From Leptospira stimsonii (lineage in GTDB: Bacteria; Spirochaetota; Leptospiria; Leptospirales; Leptospiraceae), in NCBI RefSeq assembly GCF_003545885.1, contig NZ_QHCT01000009.1, positions 36,287 through 100,286 on the forward strand: a stretch of 64,000 nucleotides of DNA, written 5' to 3'. A program made the translations under genes and the position numbers. Under the pieces are notes generated by a model. That model made no database searches. It saw only the letters and a program-made list of their open reading frames with translations, and was not told the origin of the DNA. Shown one piece after another: positions 1 through 14,362 of this stretch. Within the stretch, counting starts at the first letter, position 1, and every line of letters begins with the position of its first letter.

Positions 1-1163
1 TATCGAAGAACTGAAAAATTCAATTGGGACAATTCTCTCGCCTCTTCCAAGTCCCCACGTCCGATCGATTTCGCAAGTGATTCTACCCATTCTAATCGTT
101 CCTTCGATTTTTCTCCGAACACAAGCGGAAGATGTTTCCTTTCGAAGGAGGAAATTTTACCATCAAAACAGCAAGTTATGCTCAATATTTTTAGACAGAG
201 CTCTTTTTCTTCCTCATTCAGATCCTTTAGAAGTTTTTCAAGGGATTCCCATTCATCCAATCGAAAGTGATAGTCTTCAATCTGAAAGGCTTTGTGAAGT
301 TTGATAAGAATGTATTCTAGATTCGGATGAAATCTCTGCGTAAAAACGACCGAGTTTCCGACCGCCGACATACATGCGATCTTAGCTTCACGACTCAAAG
401 AATTTCGTTTGGAAAGAATTTCCCCCACGAGTTCTTTGGATAAGATACGGGTCAAAAGTCGTGTTCGCAACTCCTTAAGAATAACATAAAGTACGATTGC
501 GTCCCAAATCGCCGTAATGGGCGCGGCTACAAAATCGGCGTAAATTCGAAAAGAGTTTCTCGCGAGAATTTTCCGAATCACGATCTTTGCGACCAAGTTC
601 GAAAGAAAAACTTTAGCTTTGTAGAGAAGTGTCGTGATAAAAAGACTATGTTTATTGGTGAGACGATAGGGATCGATTCCTAAGAGCCTGAGATCCGGAT
701 CTGGAATTTCCAAGGCCAATCTCGAAAGAAGACTGCTAACACCGGTGATGAGATCGGGATCCTCCTCCAAATCCAGTCCCGCAAGACGAGTCATCTTGTA
801 GACGGAAGAAAGACCGATTCTATAAAGAAGATAAAATTCCAAGATCGTTCCAGATAAAAGAGCAAGGCCAGTCCAGAACCATTTTTCTAAAAACACGGGG
901 GACCAAAGCTCCGGCGAATCCGGAAATAATTTTTCCACAAGGATAATAAAGAACGTAGTCCAGAAACCGGTTTGTAAGGACCAAAAGACGGTCCATCCAA
1001 TGATCTTTCTGGATCCGGCTCCGAATTCTTGACGCGTCCAATTTCCGGGAGATCTTTTGTCTCTTAGAGCGAGATTTCGCAAAACTCGGACTCCCCAGAG
1101 TTCGAGGATTCCCGGTTTGTATTCTACGGCTCGAGACCTTTTTTCCATGGGCCGGGAGTTCAT
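1..1163 (-). CDS. Partial membrane protein, C-terminus beyond left edge
   Basis: An open leftward frame of 387 codons runs off the window; its 3' end is missing. I start it at the ATG at 1161-1163; a second in-frame ATG lies at 1146-1148, and neither has a strong Shine-Dalgarno. Two hydrophobic, Trp/Phe-rich segments at about residues 53-77 and 92-117 look membrane-spanning. A third (FVAAPITAIWDAIVLYVIL) follows near residue 220. Near the visible end, CCFDGKISSFER resembles the Asp-Gly-Lys-Ile-Ser turn of TerB-like helical domains. Codon use and the regular Leu/Glu/Lys pattern support this frame over the other two. No enzymatic motif is recognisable. It is probably a conserved leptospiral inner-membrane protein; the TerB-like resemblance is an inference from one motif. 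Confidence 0.75.
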   Translation of the reverse strand, partial: MNSRPMEKRSRAVEYKPGILELWGVRVLRNLALRDKRSPGNWTRQEFGAGSRKIIGWTVFWSLQTGFWTTFFIILVEKLFPDSPELWSPVFLEKWFWTGLALLSGTILEFYLLYRIGLSSVYKMTRLAGLDLEEDPDLITGVSSLLSRLALEIPDPDLRLLGIDPYRLTNKHSLFITTLLYKAKVFLSNLVAKIVIRKILARNSFRIYADFVAAPITAIWDAIVLYVILKELRTRLLTRILSKELVGEILSKRNSLSREAKIACMSAVGNSVVFTQRFHPNLEYILIKLHKAFQIEDYHFRLDEWESLEKLLKDLNEEEKELCLKILSITCCFDGKISSFERKHLPLVFGEKSKERLEWVESLAKSIGRGDLEEARELSQLNFSVLR

Positions 1164-1323
1164 ACCGTTTTCCGAGGTTGTCAAACCAATCTTTCAAATT
1201 TTATTTCAGAATCAGGGTGCTCGGGAACGATCTTCTAAAGGTAGGGTCGAAACCAGAAAGCGAAGTTCAATTTCATTGTTGACCTTCTTTCGCTTTTCAA
1301 TGAGCATGAATTAAAGGCAATCT

Positions 1324-2070
1324 ATGAAACGTTCTTATACCATTCTTCTTTTTTCCGTCCTGAGTTCTACGCTGTTCTTTTTCGATTGTGAACACAAAGA
1401 TCAGAACAACGTTGATCTCAGGGTTTTGGCCGCAACCGGAGAAATCATTTTTATCAATGGAGAAGTAGATTCCGATAAGATTTCATCTTGCGGCGTTGCG
1501 GTTCCCGGAACTACCTCCACCGGAACAACGGGAACGACAACGGGCAATACCTCAACTACGACTTCCGGTTCCACAAGCACGCGTTATACGATTACGAGCC
1601 AATTAATCATGAAAACCACAGGGGAATCTTTGGTCCTTCGATTTCAATTCGATTCTTCTCAGTATCAAGGTTCCGTGGATCCGCAACAAGGCTTTAGTTA
1701 TTCTGGTGGCGCCTTCGCAAGAACCGTTACCGGTAACGTAGGAAAGGTAGAATGGGGAGCGTCCGGAATTCCGGTGTATCCAAGTAGTAACGGGGGCGCT
1801 CAACAACAAACGCTTCAATATATGGATATCGATCTTTCCTTGACTGGAAAATTACTCGCGAGTTCGACTACGACGGGAATCCTGAATCAGTGTTACACAT
1901 CCGATAACGTAAACTGTACTTCGATCACGACCACACAGCAGTGTTTTACACAAGACAACCAGACCTGCGTCTCAACCGCTTCCGCCGCAGGAGCCTCTGT
2001 GACAATCACCGGACATATTTCCTGTAGCGCTCCGAACGTGATTCCGAGCGGAAGCGCAACAACTCAGTAA
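1324..2070 (+). CDS. Putative Thr/Gly-rich lipoprotein
   Basis: A 248-residue protein with a basic N-terminus, a hydrophobic stretch and a relaxed spirochaetal lipobox ending at Cys22 (LFFFDC), so probably lipid-anchored. After about 60 residues comes a low-complexity linker of Thr, Gly and Ser (about 62-86), then a beta-rich region with paired Cys near the C-terminus ([20 protein letters not shown]) that could form disulfides. AAAGG lies about six bases before the ATG. It stands alone between divergent and convergent neighbours. The family is not recognised; many leptospiral surface or periplasmic lipoproteins share this arrangement of lipobox, Thr-rich linker and beta domain. The function is unknown. 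Confidence 0.8.
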   Translation: MKRSYTILLFSVLSSTLFFFDCEHKDQNNVDLRVLAATGEIIFINGEVDSDKISSCGVAVPGTTSTGTTGTTTGNTSTTTSGSTSTRYTITSQLIMKTTGESLVLRFQFDSSQYQGSVDPQQGFSYSGGAFARTVTGNVGKVEWGASGIPVYPSSNGGAQQQTLQYMDIDLSLTGKLLASSTTTGILNQCYTSDNVNCTSITTTQQCFTQDNQTCVSTASAAGASVTITGHISCSAPNVIPSGSATTQ

Positions 2071-2136
2071 AAAATCACCTTCCAAGAAAGAATCAGGATT
2101 CTTAAAATCCTTTCGGGATATTAGAACCTGATTCTA

Positions 2137-2640
2137 TTAGAGTTTCATTGTTTTCGCAAGTTCTACTAACTGATCGAGAGCTTTTCCCCAGCCTTCGTGA
2201 AAACCCATCTCTTCGTGTTTCTTACGATTGATCGAGTTTCCGTGGATGGCGGTCGCGACGTACTTCGTCCCTTTTCCGTGAGGTTCCAAAGTGAGGATAC
2301 CCGTAAAAAATCCGAAAGGATGTGTGGGATCCGGAGAAGGACGAAATCCGGGTTGAAGAGCATCGGTCCAAGAAAGTTTTTCGTTCGGAATCACTTCCAG
2401 ATAACAGCCAATGTTCGGAAAATTCTCTCCTTCCGGAGACTGCATCGTAGTGCTAAAAATTCCGCCAGGACGAAGATCGATTTCGCAATCGATCGTTTTC
2501 CAAGGTGCGGGTGTGAACCATTTTACGATATGCTCCGGCTTTGTCCAAGCGGCCCAGACCAATTCCCGAGGGACGTCCACGATTCTTTCAAAGACCAAAT
2601 CCAGATCGGAATCGATCTGAGGAAAAATTTTAGGCTTCAT
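2137..2640 (-). CDS. SRPBCC / AHA1-type domain protein
   Basis: This 167-residue protein belongs to the activator-of-Hsp90-ATPase-like (AHSA1) branch of the SRPBCC fold. The diagnostic N-terminal run is [20 protein letters not shown], followed by a RPGG turn and the C-terminal helix [15 protein letters not shown]. Such proteins have a hydrophobic ligand cavity and are often paired with an ArsR regulator; none is visible here. I chose the ATG at 2638-2640 because GGAGAAAGTAAG precedes it; an upstream in-frame start at 2673 lacks this support and adds residues outside the fold. The ligand and role are unknown. Confidence 0.88.
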   Translation of the reverse strand: MKPKIFPQIDSDLDLVFERIVDVPRELVWAAWTKPEHIVKWFTPAPWKTIDCEIDLRPGGIFSTTMQSPEGENFPNIGCYLEVIPNEKLSWTDALQPGFRPSPDPTHPFGFFTGILTLEPHGKGTKYVATAIHGNSINRKKHEEMGFHEGWGKALDQLVELAKTMKL

Positions 2641-2824
2641 CTTACTTTCTCCAATTCTCACAAATATATTCAATTTTTATAATACTTTGCCGAAACTCTT
2701 CGTTCGAGACCGAAAGAAAAGCGGACGATCCCTTCCAACACTGGGACCTCAGATTTCCATTGAACGAACCTGCTTCGCTCGAGGATCTTCTTATCCGGAA
2801 AATTCTTCCACCTTGGGATAAATC

Positions 2825-2980
2825 CTGTCGTAAATACGACAATCCTCCGTGAAAGTCGCGCGCCCCACCCTGATTTTGGGTGGAGGGGTGGGTGGTGGAA
2901 ATGCTCGGGAGACATTTCTCTATCATAAAATTGTAATTTTACAAGCACAAAGTTCCATTTGGGTGGGAACTCCTACAAAA
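2825..2980. repeat. Dispersed stem-loop repeat, copy A
   Basis: First of four copies in the window of a repeat of about 155 bp. It holds the block GTGAAAGTCGCGCGCCCCA, a CCACCC/GGGTGG hairpin around TGATTTT, a GGGAGAC...TCTATCA block, an A/T-rich TTTTACAAG block and a terminal GGGAACTCCTACAAAA. The upstream edge is a short inverted repeat (TGTCGTAAATACGACA). It occupies most of the gene-free stretch 2641-3137; I see no coding potential there. Confidence 0.85.
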
Positions 2981-3137
2981 ACTCAATGGTGTTCACCACT
3001 AAAAACGTTCGCGGTCTTTTTTTTTGCGGATCCAAGAAGTATTTTATTCTCACAAAAAATAGAATCCGTCTGAGAAAAAATCGAGATGGATCCTTCCAAT
3101 CGTCGTAGAAACAGAAAACGTTTTTTAAAAAAGAAAT

Positions 3138-4097
3138 CTATTCTTCTAAGAGTTTTAAAATTTGATCTTTTAAAAGATTGCGAATCCCGGATTCTTCAAA
3201 GCCATTTAAGAATTTCATCAAGTTTTCAGCAATGTTTTGAAACTCAGAGTCCATCTGTTCCCGCACTTGATAACGGGAAAGTAGACTTAGAATCACGACT
3301 CCGTCTCCGGGAGATCGTTCGGATTTCGCAAACAAGGAATGAACCAGCTTCTTATCATTCTTATCCGCATTTTCTAAGAGAAGAAGAATCGGATACGTGT
3401 AAAGTCCGTTGTAAAAATCCTTCAAAGGGACCTTACCGCTCTTACTCGCCGGAGAAAAATAATCGATTGCGTCGTCTTTTTTCTGAAAAAAGGAACCGAG
3501 ATCGATCCCGAATTGTCTGAGTTTTTTCTTTTCCTTGTCCGATTTTTCGGAAAGAATTCCCGCCGCTGAAGTAACAGCGCCGAAAAGAGAAGCGGTCTTT
3601 CCGTAAACGACTCTATTATATATTTCTAATGTAATCTTGGGATTTTTCTCCCATTCCATCTGAATGAGTTCCGAAACCGAAAGGTCTTTAATCACCTGGG
3701 TAAAAATATCCATGAGTTCCGGATAACCGAGGCCGTTGAGATGATCGATTCCGCAGGCTAGGAGATAATCACCGGCAAGAATCGCGGTCTTATTCCCGAA
3801 CTTGGAACCTACGCTCTGAAGTCCGCGTCTGGTCTCGGCCTCGTCCACGACGTCATCGTGAAGCAAACTCGCGGCGTGAATCAGCTCTGCAATGGCGCCG
3901 ACGTCGAGCCAATATTTACCTGAATACCCGAGGAGTTGACAAAGGCAATAGTGCAATATCGGACGAATTCGTTTTCCGCCCGATCGGATCGTATAGGTTT
4001 TGATCTCTGCAAGAATTTTGAGATCCTCGCGAATGATCGCTTCCAGTTTTTTATCAAACTTACGAACTAAAGAATCTTTCAGTACAGATACTTTCAC
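3138..4097 (-). CDS. Polyprenyl (trans-isoprenyl) diphosphate synthase
   Basis: Condenses isopentenyl diphosphate with an allylic diphosphate to make the polyprenyl chain used for quinones or related lipids. The 319 residues show GGKRIRP (40-46), the first Asp-rich motif [14 protein letters not shown] (DDxxD at 81-85) and a second Asp-rich motif KKDDAIDYF (DDxxD at 208-212). The length fits the octaprenyl/heptaprenyl synthase family. The usual Gln-Ile-Val before the second motif is replaced by Gln-Lys-Lys, which may affect chain length or partner choice. Product length cannot be read from the sequence. It is followed downstream only by non-coding DNA and preceded by the SirB1-like gene. Confidence 0.93.
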   Translation of the reverse strand: MKVSVLKDSLVRKFDKKLEAIIREDLKILAEIKTYTIRSGGKRIRPILHYCLCQLLGYSGKYWLDVGAIAELIHAASLLHDDVVDEAETRRGLQSVGSKFGNKTAILAGDYLLACGIDHLNGLGYPELMDIFTQVIKDLSVSELIQMEWEKNPKITLEIYNRVVYGKTASLFGAVTSAAGILSEKSDKEKKKLRQFGIDLGSFFQKKDDAIDYFSPASKSGKVPLKDFYNGLYTYPILLLLENADKNDKKLVHSLFAKSERSPGDGVVILSLLSRYQVREQMDSEFQNIAENLMKFLNGFEESGIRNLLKDQILKLLEE

Positions 4098-4164
4098 TAC
4101 CTCTTCCCGTGGGGCCAGTATTCAAAATATCTGTACAGGCTCAAGCAGAACTCTTCGCGGGGAC

Positions 4165-5064
4165 TTACGCTTTCAGTTTGTTTTCAAGAATCAAGAGCTG
4201 ACGAGCGAGAATATCTTCCATATCGCGATACTGTTCCTTACGGTAGATATGGATCAGATTTCGATACATCCTTTTGATAATGGAAAGAGTGCTCGCGCGA
4301 GTGAAATATCGTTCGCTCGGAGTAAAACTATTCGCTTCCAAAAATCGAATACAAGTCGACTTATCCAGAAGAACTCCTCCATGAAACGGATCGATAAACG
4401 TCTCGTAATCGGGAGAATCAAAATGAAGAAGGAAATGAAGAGGCATGTTCACACCGTAAAGCGGAAGAGAAAGCCTCTGTCCTACGAGAAGATATATGGC
4501 TGACAAAGAGATCGGGATTCCTTTTCGAGTGCGCACGATGCGAGTTACGAAAGAATTGTTCGGATCGTCGTATTGATCGTTGTTCCCTTGAAAGTTTTCC
4601 TCGGAAGAAAGAACCCTAGTCAAAAAATGAACCTTGAGTTCTTCAGAAACGTATTCCGGATTGAGATCGCAGAGTTCTTCTACCCGAAGAGCTAATTGAT
4701 CCAGATAAATTTTGAATTCATGATAGGAAGCATCGGGGTCGCCTACGCTGGAAAGAAGAAACACGGCTTCTTCCAAATCAGAGTAATCGTTGATATGTCC
4801 CTTGCCCGCGAGAAGCATATAACGAGTATTAATACGCTCAAGATGTACGATCGAAGAAATGGAACGTGCAAAAACTCGTAACGTAGGATCTTTGAACTCG
4901 TCAACGAAGTCGCTGATTCGAAATTGCCAGGGAACCATTTCCGCGATCTCGCGCATGACTTGTATCTTATCTTCTACACCCGCAAATTCCAATTGATAGA
5001 ATTTTTCTTCCAACTTCTCGGGCGGAAAGGAAAGAGAATCAAAGTAAGAATCGGATGAGGGCAT
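4165..5064 (-). CDS. SirB1 / transglutaminase-like family protein
   Basis: A 299-residue protein of the SirB1 (transglutaminase-like superfamily, core-2) type. The diagnostic central block contains [38 protein letters not shown], then [13 protein letters not shown], the family's conserved His-Phe region. The N-terminal half is helical. The C-terminal segment ([18 protein letters not shown]) resembles the TPR-like helices that follow the core in this family. Many members are thought not to be active transglutaminases, and I see no clear catalytic Cys. It lies 67 bp upstream of the polyprenyl synthase in the same direction, so co-transcription is likely. Biochemical role unknown. Confidence 0.85.
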   Translation of the reverse strand: MPSSDSYFDSLSFPPEKLEEKFYQLEFAGVEDKIQVMREIAEMVPWQFRISDFVDEFKDPTLRVFARSISSIVHLERINTRYMLLAGKGHINDYSDLEEAVFLLSSVGDPDASYHEFKIYLDQLALRVEELCDLNPEYVSEELKVHFLTRVLSSEENFQGNNDQYDDPNNSFVTRIVRTRKGIPISLSAIYLLVGQRLSLPLYGVNMPLHFLLHFDSPDYETFIDPFHGGVLLDKSTCIRFLEANSFTPSERYFTRASTLSIIKRMYRNLIHIYRKEQYRDMEDILARQLLILENKLKA

Positions 5065-5211
5065 AAACTAGATCTTTTTCCAAAAAACAAAATGAGTCAA
5101 TTCAGAATGAAATTTCTTTGGGGAAAAAATGAAATGCGAATGATAAATTACTATGTCTTACGGTCGATCAGAGAAAGAGCATAAAAATTGAAAAGAGGAT
5201 TCGAAAAGAAA

Positions 5212-5249
5212 TAAAAAAAACGAAACGCTCCCCAACAAATCGAGGAGCG
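5212..5249 (-). terminator. Rho-independent terminator of transketolase gene
   Basis: Read leftward, the stem CGCTCC/GGAGCG (5226-5249) is followed by TTTCG and a run of eight T. It sits just after the stop of the transketolase subunit gene. Confidence 0.85.
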
Positions 5250-5256
5250 ACCGAAT

Positions 5257-6081
<825 letters not shown>

Positions 6082-6141
6082 ATTCTTCCTATGTGATTGC
6101 GATAAAGATTTCCAACCTCGGTGAGAGGTGCCGAAAGAAGG

Positions 6142-6528
6142 TCAGTTCGTAGAACGAAACAGAACCAGGCCGGAAAGGAAAATCACGGTGTATAGAGGAA
6201 GGAAAATATAGTGTAGTTTTCTGTGAAATTCTTTTTTTTGAGCGATTCCTGACCCTGCCATCAGAAGCATCAAAATCAAAGTCAGCGCGGCAAAAGCTCT
6301 GTGGGTGTCGATGATCCAGCGATCGACAGTAGGAACGATTCCCGCATTTTCCAAACCGCCTCCGAGGTATTTTGTGTACAAAAGACCGACGGCCGTGATC
6401 AGATTGATAGCAGTTCCTATCAAATTAAAAATTCGATGCAGGAGATTCTTTCTAAAACGAAAATAATAACCCGCGTAAAAGCTAAGGAGGGAGATCGCCA
6501 TTCCGACATTGATTAGGGTTAAAATCAT
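6142..6528 (-). CDS. Small four-helix membrane protein
   Basis: A 128-residue, strongly hydrophobic protein with about four predicted transmembrane segments (near 3-22, 32-52, 77-97 and 106-124). Conserved-looking His residues sit at helix ends (THRAF, FHRKLHY), as in several small haem- or quinone-associated membrane families such as DUF420 or cytochrome b561 relatives; this is resemblance only. It lies 60 bp upstream of the transketolase subunit on the same strand and may share its transcript. No enzymatic motif is visible. Confidence 0.7.
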   Translation of the reverse strand: MILTLINVGMAISLLSFYAGYYFRFRKNLLHRIFNLIGTAINLITAVGLLYTKYLGGGLENAGIVPTVDRWIIDTHRAFAALTLILMLLMAGSGIAQKKEFHRKLHYIFLPLYTVIFLSGLVLFRSTN

Positions 6529-6717
6529 TTCATTCCATTTTCGGTAGAGTTCCGACCATTCGAAACTCTTTTTCCGACCCTTCTCCGAAGAAAGAGGGAA
6601 ATTCTTCCAATCTCAGCATCCGTTCCTTGATTTCCAACTGCACGTTCGTCGAGAAGATCCGCCTTGGATTTTTTATTTGACCAAGGAAAAGAGCGCGAAA
6701 TACTGGTTTTCATAGTA

Positions 6718-6795
<78 letters not shown>

Positions 6796-6801
6796 AATTT
6801 C

Positions 6802-7007
<206 letters not shown>

Positions 7008-7128
7008 TCCATGGACGGATGAGCCGCGAGCAAGACACCTCGGAGCTTCGCTGACCAGGATGGGCAACTGCGTTAGAGGCGAATCCTTCCCTGCAACGCG
7101 ATCCATTGAGAGCGTTGCGCTGAGTTCT

Positions 7129-7252
7129 CCCAATGTTATCTCTCAACTATTCAATAAGAACTTAATAGACAAAAACGAATCCGGAGGGATTCGAAGCTTG
7201 CGAGCGAGAGTGTTTCAAACTACCCTTAGGGAGTGATGAAACTCGAAGCGAA
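7129..7252. repeat. Duplicated tRNA-Tyr 3' flank, copy 2
   Basis: Second copy of the 123-bp block that follows tRNA-Tyr. It starts with the same CCCAATGTTATCTCTC junction but without an intact tRNA before it. The arrangement suggests unequal recombination or an excised element at the tRNA 3' end. Confidence 0.88.
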
Positions 7253-7323
7253 ACTTTTTGCGGGAAAGTTTTGAACTTCCGTAAGAAGTGATTTGATAAT
7301 TCAGAAAATGGAAACTCGAAATT

Positions 7324-8881
7324 TCAATTCGCTTCGGGAACGCTCGTCTGAAGATTCTTCCATTCCATTGAATAGAATCGGTATTTTCCGTCGCTGGAAT
7401 ATCCTTCCACAAAAAAACGATTCAATGTTTTACGATAAACTACGCTCGTAATTTGGAGAGATTCTTCGTTCGTCTCGTTTCGAAAATCGATACGAGCCGG
7501 AACCGAATGATACGCCACACTGGCGAACAATAGACTCCATTCTTCTTGATCTTGAGAAAAAAGAGCGCTCCCCAAAATTGCTTCCGGAGAAAGTCCCTGA
7601 AAAGGAACACAATTCTGCGGTTGTATTAGGGTTTTCTTAAATAACGAAGAACGTCCTTGTTTGCAGAGAAATGCAGGGTTCGAGGATAACACGAGAGTCG
7701 TCTCCGCCTTTCGATAATCCCAAAACGGAGTCTGATTCTTTTCGCCTCCAAAAAGTTTCTCATCGAGAAGTTTCGCATAACGTGAAGAACTTTCTGAAGA
7801 ATCCTCCGGATCGGTATCCTCCGTCTTTTGTGAAGAACTTCTTCCAAGAAGAAATTCATAAACCGGATCCGGGGCGTCCGAATTTAGAATTCGAATCGCT
7901 TTGAGAAGTTCCTGACCCGGATGGCCTTCGTCCATGTTTTTAAAACAGATTCGATTCAAGAGCTCTTCGGATTCGTCTCCGGGTGAAAATCCCTTTGCGA
8001 TCTGTCCACAGGCTTCCTGTTTTCTTCCGGATGCGAGTAACGTCTTTGCGGTTTCTATTCTTCCCCGTTCTTTGCTTCCATATGAGGAGCTCATCCAAAA
8101 ATAACGCGCCGAGGAATCGTATTTCCCCAAGTTTCTCAAAAACTTACCGTAAAGATACAAGAGATCGGATTTTCCCTCTTCGCTTAACGATTTTAATCTT
8201 CCTCCAGAATAAATCCTCTTATAGGCGCTTCCCCGATCGGAATGAAGAGTATAACTGATTCTCAATGCGAGCGAAGTCTCAGGGCTCAGAATATTTCGGA
8301 CTTCTCCAAAGGCGTGAATCTTTTCCCAACCGTCGTAATCGCCCATTTTGATCTTTACCGCATAACAAGCCTTATAGAGAGGCGCGTTTTCTTTTTTAGA
8401 GAGAATCTTAAATAGAAGCGGAAGCTCCGGAAGCGGAGAAGCAGTCGCTGTATCTGCGGATTCTTCGAGAAGGTTTTCAGAAGAATTTTCTTTCGAGTTT
8501 TGTTCCTGAAAAAAAGGATCCGGATCGGGTATCGGTCTACTACATCCCGAAATCACAGAAACAAGTGCGGACGGGCTTACGCTCAATCCGTTAGCGAGTT
8601 CTGTAACGAGCGATGGGTATTTTCCTTTCTTATCGGTAATCTTTCCGGAACGGCTCATGATTAAAATCGCAGGAATGTATTTTCGATATTTCTCATATAG
8701 AAAGAAAAGTCGAGAGGACGCGGTCTTTCGAATATCGGACTTCTGCGACGTTCGGAGTAATTCTTCGTATAAGGGAATTGAAAAAAGAGGATCCTCTTTT
8801 TCCATCGCGTAAGCGTCCTCGTAAGAAACGGACTCCAAGTTCAAAACAAAACTTAAAAAAATTAGAATATAAGAAAAACGT

Positions 8882-8892
<11 letters not shown>
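7324..8892 (-). CDS. Exported protein with helical repeat-like region
   Basis: A 522-residue protein beginning with an N-terminal signal segment ([20 protein letters not shown]) followed by [20 protein letters not shown]. The mature part is rich in short paired helices ([20 protein letters not shown] and similar) that resemble tetratricopeptide units, with an acidic low-complexity insert ([17 protein letters not shown]). No catalytic motif is visible. I use the ATG at 8890-8892, which overlaps the last 11 bases of the PBP gene; longer in-frame extensions would overlap PBP much further and precede the signal peptide. It is the last gene of a leftward operon and may act in the envelope with the PBP (inference from context). 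Confidence 0.82.
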
Positions 8893-11662
<2,770 letters not shown>

Positions 11663-11703
11663 CCTCTTAATTGTCGGAGGATCTTCAAGATCCAGACAAG
11701 CAC

Positions 11704-12618
11704 TTAATTCTCTTTTTCTTTCCTTTCCGTAACGACGGTGAAATCGTTCCCGGAAACGGCTCCAGGGGGAATCGGTTCTTCGACTCCGAGCGGAAACATG
11801 GAAACGGTGAGAACCTGAAAACCGAGCTCCCGAAGACGATGAGTCACCCCGAAACCGTCGTCGCTATGAAATCTTCCGTTGATATGAACTACCTTTTTAC
11901 CACGGGTCAAAAACGCGTTTGCGATCGCGTCGGCCATCCCCGTATCCCAAAGATATTGCGCGTCGATAAATCTTCGTAACATTGCATCATCGGAATTCGC
12001 GCCGGGATGACCTTGAAGCGTGTTCTTGATCTTGGTCTCATATCCTTCTTGAGAGAATTTTCGAATCAGATATTTCGGAGGTAAAAAGACCGAACGCAAC
12101 GGAAACAAAGTTTCCAACCCCGAAGAAGAAACCAAATTCACGTATTTTCTCGGAACGTTGGAAGCGATCACGGGAATTTTCCGTTCCTTTGCGTATTGTA
12201 AGAATGGATGATAATCCCTAAGATGATTGGGCCAGAGTTTGAGAGAATTGAGAAACGCCTTTTCACCGATCTGCCCGTTCAGGTATTCGTCCAAGGTTTT
12301 CTGTTGATCTCGCTCCAACATCTCCATAGAAAGAACGACTTCGTTCGAAGCGGATATTTTTTTAAACCAATCCAACCGGATTTTGTGGCCGACAGTATCG
12401 TCGTGTTCTTCGCCAAAGATTAAAATATCATAATTTTTGAATGAATTAAAAATCACTTCGGGATCGACGTTCGTCGAAGTAGATCCTTTTTGGATGATCT
12501 CGGGCTGTGGCGGAAGTCCTTCCGTCTTCGAAACTTCTTCCGAAAAGACGGAAAAAAAACTTAACACAAGAAGAATCGAACCCAAAACCCCGCTCTGAAA
12601 GTTTACTTTTGTTTTCAA
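11704..12618 (-). CDS. ChaN-like (DUF399) exported protein
   Basis: A 304-residue protein with a signal peptide ([18 protein letters not shown]). Its core carries the ChaN/DUF399 motifs: [19 protein letters not shown] near the start, [44 protein letters not shown] and [14 protein letters not shown]. ChaN of other bacteria is a haem-binding lipoprotein linked to iron uptake; here I see no lipobox Cys, so it is more likely periplasmic. It starts 9 bp after the glutathione peroxidase stop and is followed 41 bp later by the PBP, forming one operon. Haem binding is inferred from the family only. Confidence 0.88.
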   Translation of the reverse strand: MKTKVNFQSGVLGSILLVLSFFSVFSEEVSKTEGLPPQPEIIQKGSTSTNVDPEVIFNSFKNYDILIFGEEHDDTVGHKIRLDWFKKISASNEVVLSMEMLERDQQKTLDEYLNGQIGEKAFLNSLKLWPNHLRDYHPFLQYAKERKIPVIASNVPRKYVNLVSSSGLETLFPLRSVFLPPKYLIRKFSQEGYETKIKNTLQGHPGANSDDAMLRRFIDAQYLWDTGMADAIANAFLTRGKKVVHINGRFHSDDGFGVTHRLRELGFQVLTVSMFPLGVEEPIPPGAVSGNDFTVVTERKEKEN

Positions 12619-12627
12619 AAAAACCGC

Positions 12628-13176
12628 TTATTTCAAAAGGGATTCGATTTTTTGAGCGACTTCAACGCTATCCGGCTCTACCGCCGAAAGATAACGCGCT
12701 TCGATCTTCCCGTCCTTGGAAATGAGAATCTTTTCGAAATTCCACTGAACGTCTCCTGGGTTCGGAGAATTCTGAGTAAGATATTGATAGAGCGGATGTT
12801 GGTCCTTTCCTTTTACGGAAATCTTGGACATCATATCGAAGCTCGCTCCTTTTTGAATTCTACAAAACGTTTCGATCTCTTTGTCCGAACCAGGTTCTTG
12901 ACTTCCGAAATTGTTCGCGGGAAAGCCTACGACCACAAATCCTTGATCCTTGTATTTTTTATAAACCTTCTCAAGATGATCGTACTGATACGTATACCCG
13001 CATTTCGAAGCGACATTCACGACCAGGACGACTTTTCCTTTATACTTTGAGAGAGGGACTTCATTCCCCTTAATGTCCTTTACCTTAAAATCGTAAAAAC
13101 TTCCTTTCGCAAACGTGCCTGCGATCGGAAACAAAATCCCAAGAATGAAAAATAGAATCAAAAGTTTCGGTTGCAT
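12628..13176 (-). CDS. Exported glutathione peroxidase family protein
   Basis: A 182-residue thiol peroxidase that reduces hydrogen or lipid peroxides. A signal peptide ([19 protein letters not shown]) implies periplasmic location. The peroxidatic motif is NVASKCGYT with Cys59; the family's second conserved stretch [13 protein letters not shown] and the Trp motif WNFEKILI are present. A Cys rather than selenocysteine occupies the active site, and a further Cys in FCRIQKG is a candidate resolving residue, so it may be thioredoxin-dependent as in most bacterial members. It is the first gene of the leftward operon with ChaN and PBP, suggesting an envelope oxidative-stress context. Confidence 0.93.
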   Translation of the reverse strand: MQPKLLILFFILGILFPIAGTFAKGSFYDFKVKDIKGNEVPLSKYKGKVVLVVNVASKCGYTYQYDHLEKVYKKYKDQGFVVVGFPANNFGSQEPGSDKEIETFCRIQKGASFDMMSKISVKGKDQHPLYQYLTQNSPNPGDVQWNFEKILISKDGKIEARYLSAVEPDSVEVAQKIESLLK

Positions 13177-13283
13177 GGATGATACCTTCTCGAGAAGAGT
13201 TTAAATCCGAATGCAGTTTTGCTTCAATCGTTTTTCGATTCATCCGATCGCATTCTTACTCTCTCAACGGAATGCAAAACGAT

Positions 13284-14273
13284 TCAATCGATGACAACCG
13301 CGATCTTTCCGAAACTTCTTCCCTCTTCCAATTTTTTATGAGCCTCTCCGATTTTTCTCCAAGAAAAAATTTCCGGGTCCACGACCGGTTTCAGAATCTC
13401 TGCCTCCGCAAGTCTGGAAATTTCTTTCAAAATCAATCCGTGTTTTTCTCTTCCTTCATTGTGCAAAAGAGGAATCAACATAAAGACGACCGCTAAGTCC
13501 AAACTTTTCGAATGCGCCTTCCCTAAGTCGAATGTTCCAGAGGCGTTGATTGTAATCGCTTTTCCCTTTCTCTTTACCATTGCGATCGCCGTTTCAAAAC
13601 CGCTTCCTCCACCCGTGTCCAAAGCAAGATCGAAATCGGAAGAACCGAACTGCTCGAGAGCTCTTTTTTGAATCTCAGATTCCGATCTTCCGCTCACAGC
13701 CTCCGCGCCGAGTTTTAAGACGAGTTCCCGTTTCACCGGTTCCGTTACTGTCGCAAAAACTCTCGCTCCGGCCCAACGGGCAAGTTGCACCGCGATATGA
13801 CCGACACCCCCTGCTCCACCGGTAATCAAAATCTTATTTCCAGCTTGGAGATTCCCTTTTTCGAAAAGACCTTCCCAAGCCGTGATGGAAACCAGAGGCA
13901 GAACCGCCGATTCCACAAAGTTCAGATTTTTCGGTTTTAGGGCGATCAATCGTTCATCCGCGAGAATGTATTCCGCCAAAGCGCCCCCGGTTCCTACAAG
14001 ACCTCCCACACAGCCGAAGACCTCGTCTCCCTTTTTCCAAGCGGAAACGTTATCCGCAACCTCCTCGACGATTCCGGAAACGTCCCCGTGAAGAACCGCA
14101 GGAAACGCCGGCGCAATCGGAGGTCCGAACTTTCGAATTTTATAATCCACCGGATTGACGCTCGTGGCCTTGACTTTGATAAGAACATGACCCGGAAGAA
14201 GTTTCGGTTTCGCAACCTCCCCTTCCTCAAAAACTTCTGGGCCGCCGAAACGACGGATGATCATCGCTTTCAT
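13284..14273 (-). CDS. NAD(P)H:quinone oxidoreductase, zinc-free MDR family
   Basis: A 329-residue medium-chain dehydrogenase/reductase of the QOR type. The GroES-like N-terminal domain contains SVNPVDYKIRKFG and AVLHGDVSGIVEEV; the Rossmann domain contains the nucleotide-binding motif ITGGAGGVGHIAVQLARWAG. The structural Cys cluster of zinc alcohol dehydrogenases is absent. It likely reduces a quinone or unsaturated carbonyl with NADPH. It is divergently arranged with a LysR gene (start about 90 bp away), which is the obvious candidate regulator. Substrate unknown. Confidence 0.92.
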   Translation of the reverse strand: MKAMIIRRFGGPEVFEEGEVAKPKLLPGHVLIKVKATSVNPVDYKIRKFGPPIAPAFPAVLHGDVSGIVEEVADNVSAWKKGDEVFGCVGGLVGTGGALAEYILADERLIALKPKNLNFVESAVLPLVSITAWEGLFEKGNLQAGNKILITGGAGGVGHIAVQLARWAGARVFATVTEPVKRELVLKLGAEAVSGRSESEIQKRALEQFGSSDFDLALDTGGGSGFETAIAMVKRKGKAITINASGTFDLGKAHSKSLDLAVVFMLIPLLHNEGREKHGLILKEISRLAEAEILKPVVDPEIFSWRKIGEAHKKLEEGRSFGKIAVVID

Positions 14274-14362
14274 AAAAACATTCTCCTTTCTCTTTTGGGA
14301 AGATTCTAACCCGGATTCATTCTTTCTACAATGGCTTGAATTTGAAAGAGATTCTTTCTAAA

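Noticed and set aside
820..1197. Leftward frame with 125 codons
   Set aside because: It is out of frame with the long open coding frame that runs to the left edge; the latter has the better amino acid pattern.
2197..2682. Rightward frame of 161 codons opposite the AHA1-type gene
   Set aside because: It is the shadow of a clear SRPBCC gene; its translation is Arg/Phe-rich with no domain.
2642..2948. Leftward frames that might be an ArsR partner of the AHA1 gene
   Set aside because: No winged-helix motif, and the frames run into dispersed repeat A.
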